A stretch of DNA of 30,364 nt from an uncultured bacterium (GTDB taxonomy: Bacteria > Patescibacteriota > Minisyncoccia > Phycocordibacterales > UBA918). Shown piece after piece: positions 29,812 to 30,364 of the stretch. The number at the start of each line of letters is the position of its first letter. The first letter of the stretch is position 1. A program made the translations under genes and the position numbers. Under the pieces are notes generated by a model that searched no databases, was not told the DNA's origin, and saw only the letters and a list, made by a program, of their open reading frames with translations. The DNA lies in NCBI GenBank assembly GCA_913046815.1, contig CAJWTE010000003.1, positions 1 to 30,364 on the forward strand, given 5' to 3'.

Positions 29812-30364
29812 ATGAATAAAGAAGAAAAATGGTTATTGGAGGAAGGGTTCGGCGGTGAAAAAAGCGAAGCTTTTTTCACCGCTTTGAATCGCTTACACGC
29901 TGGTGAACCCTTGGCTTACATTATCGGACAGATACCTTTCCTTGACTGCACTATTTATCTGGACTCAAAGCCACTCATCCCTCGAGCCGAGACAGAGTTT
30001 TGGGTAGAAAAGTTAATTGGTGAGATTACTCACCAAAGACCAAACGCCCACGTTCTCGACCTGTGCGCTGGATCAGGATGTATTGGAGTAGCGATACAAA
30101 AGCATTTACCTGCATCTACAGTAGACTTTGTTGAGCTGGATCCTTCCCATCTAACAACAATTGAGAAGAACTTGCATCAGAGTGGTGTGATTAAAAAAGG
30201 CCAAGTGCTACAAAGTGACTTGTTTGATTCACTCTCGCAGACTAGTTACGACTTTATTGCTACCAATCCGCCCTATATAGATCCGGACGAGAACCAAGCA
30301 GAATATTCAGTCAAAGAGTATGAGCCAGCAGAAGCTCTCTACGGTGGCAATAGTGGCTTGGAGT
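29812..30364 (+). CDS. prmC: Release factor glutamine methyltransferase, 3' end beyond window
   Basis: 184 codons are visible. After a short N-terminal domain comes GEPLAYIIGQIPFLD (31-45), PLIPRAETE (54-62), the SAM-binding VLDLCAGSGCIGVA (81-94) and the catalytic TNPPYID (151-157), which binds the Gln of the GGQ loop. It methylates RF1/RF2. The N-terminal domain is shorter than in E. coli PrmC (NPPY at 152 here against about 183). Codons 14-24 are encoded by a perfect 14-bp hairpin. Confidence 0.94.
   Translation, partial: MNKEEKWLLEEGFGGEKSEAFFTALNRLHAGEPLAYIIGQIPFLDCTIYLDSKPLIPRAETEFWVEKLIGEITHQRPNAHVLDLCAGSGCIGVAIQKHLPASTVDFVELDPSHLTTIEKNLHQSGVIKKGQVLQSDLFDSLSQTSYDFIATNPPYIDPDENQAEYSVKEYEPAEALYGGNSGLE
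29852..29882. repeat. 14-bp inverted repeat inside prmC
   Basis: GCGGTGAAAAAAGC, loop GAA, GCTTTTTTCACCGC; perfect. In frame near the N-terminus, encoding GGEKSEAFFTA. Confidence 0.92.

Overview
The window looks like a chromosomal segment of a Patescibacteria/CPR bacterium, most likely of the Parcubacteria side. This is inferred from the gene set and style: MreB next to a type IV secretion-like ATPase and a large tail protein, very short intergenic spaces, stop codons buried in terminator hairpins, a PriA homologue without helicase motifs, an HTH-MurA fusion, and TGA used as an ordinary stop. Most genes have moderate-to-low GC. Nearly every gene that opens a transcription unit has a -10-like hexamer 6-10 nt before its start codon and no Shine-Dalgarno sequence, which suggests leaderless mRNAs. 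No phylogenetic marker search could be run.

Layout. 1-6359 (minus): a large hypothetical protein running off the left edge, a VirD4/TraG-like ATPase and MreB. 6459-11365 (plus): HTH-MurA, a degenerate PriA, then the overlapping pair def-fmt. 11402-13249 (minus): ribosome hibernation factor, DUF167 protein and glutaredoxin in one operon, then Fpg/MutM. 13348-17212: a 3.6-kb unit bounded by two apparently identical 251-bp direct repeats, each ending exactly at the CCA of a tRNA-Asn gene. It holds a truncated hydrolase, a 2H phosphoesterase, an EEP-family hydrolase, an EamA transporter, a candidate small RNA and a NYN-domain protein. 17213-19260: an accessory strip with a GC-rich 170-aa orphan gene that has a strong Shine-Dalgarno sequence, a broken serine recombinase, and a two-gene operon of unknown proteins (55 and 173 aa). 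19260-22030: SOUL-family protein, NIF3/YqfO-like domain, EamA transporter, DUF1905 protein, cold-shock protein and tRNA-Ala(GGC). 22099-27130: a small basic ORF on the minus strand, uracil-DNA glycosylase, small membrane peptides, an alkyltransferase-like protein, HD hydrolase, CNNM/CorC-type protein, PsiE-like protein, TruB and ribosomal protein L33. 27224-30364: class I fructose-bisphosphate aldolase, an ABC-2 exporter pair and the start of prmC.

Functional themes. Translation (def, fmt, prmC, truB, L33, HPF, tRNAs) and DNA-damage repair (fpg, ung, an alkyltransferase-like protein) dominate the core parts. The tRNA-bounded cassette and the strip after it are the accessory part and concentrate predicted nucleic-acid-processing enzymes. 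Perfect or near-perfect palindromes are unusually frequent. Many are compact terminators, but three lie in frame inside the first ~45 codons of protein genes and two 44-bp perfect palindromes stand in tandem after truB.
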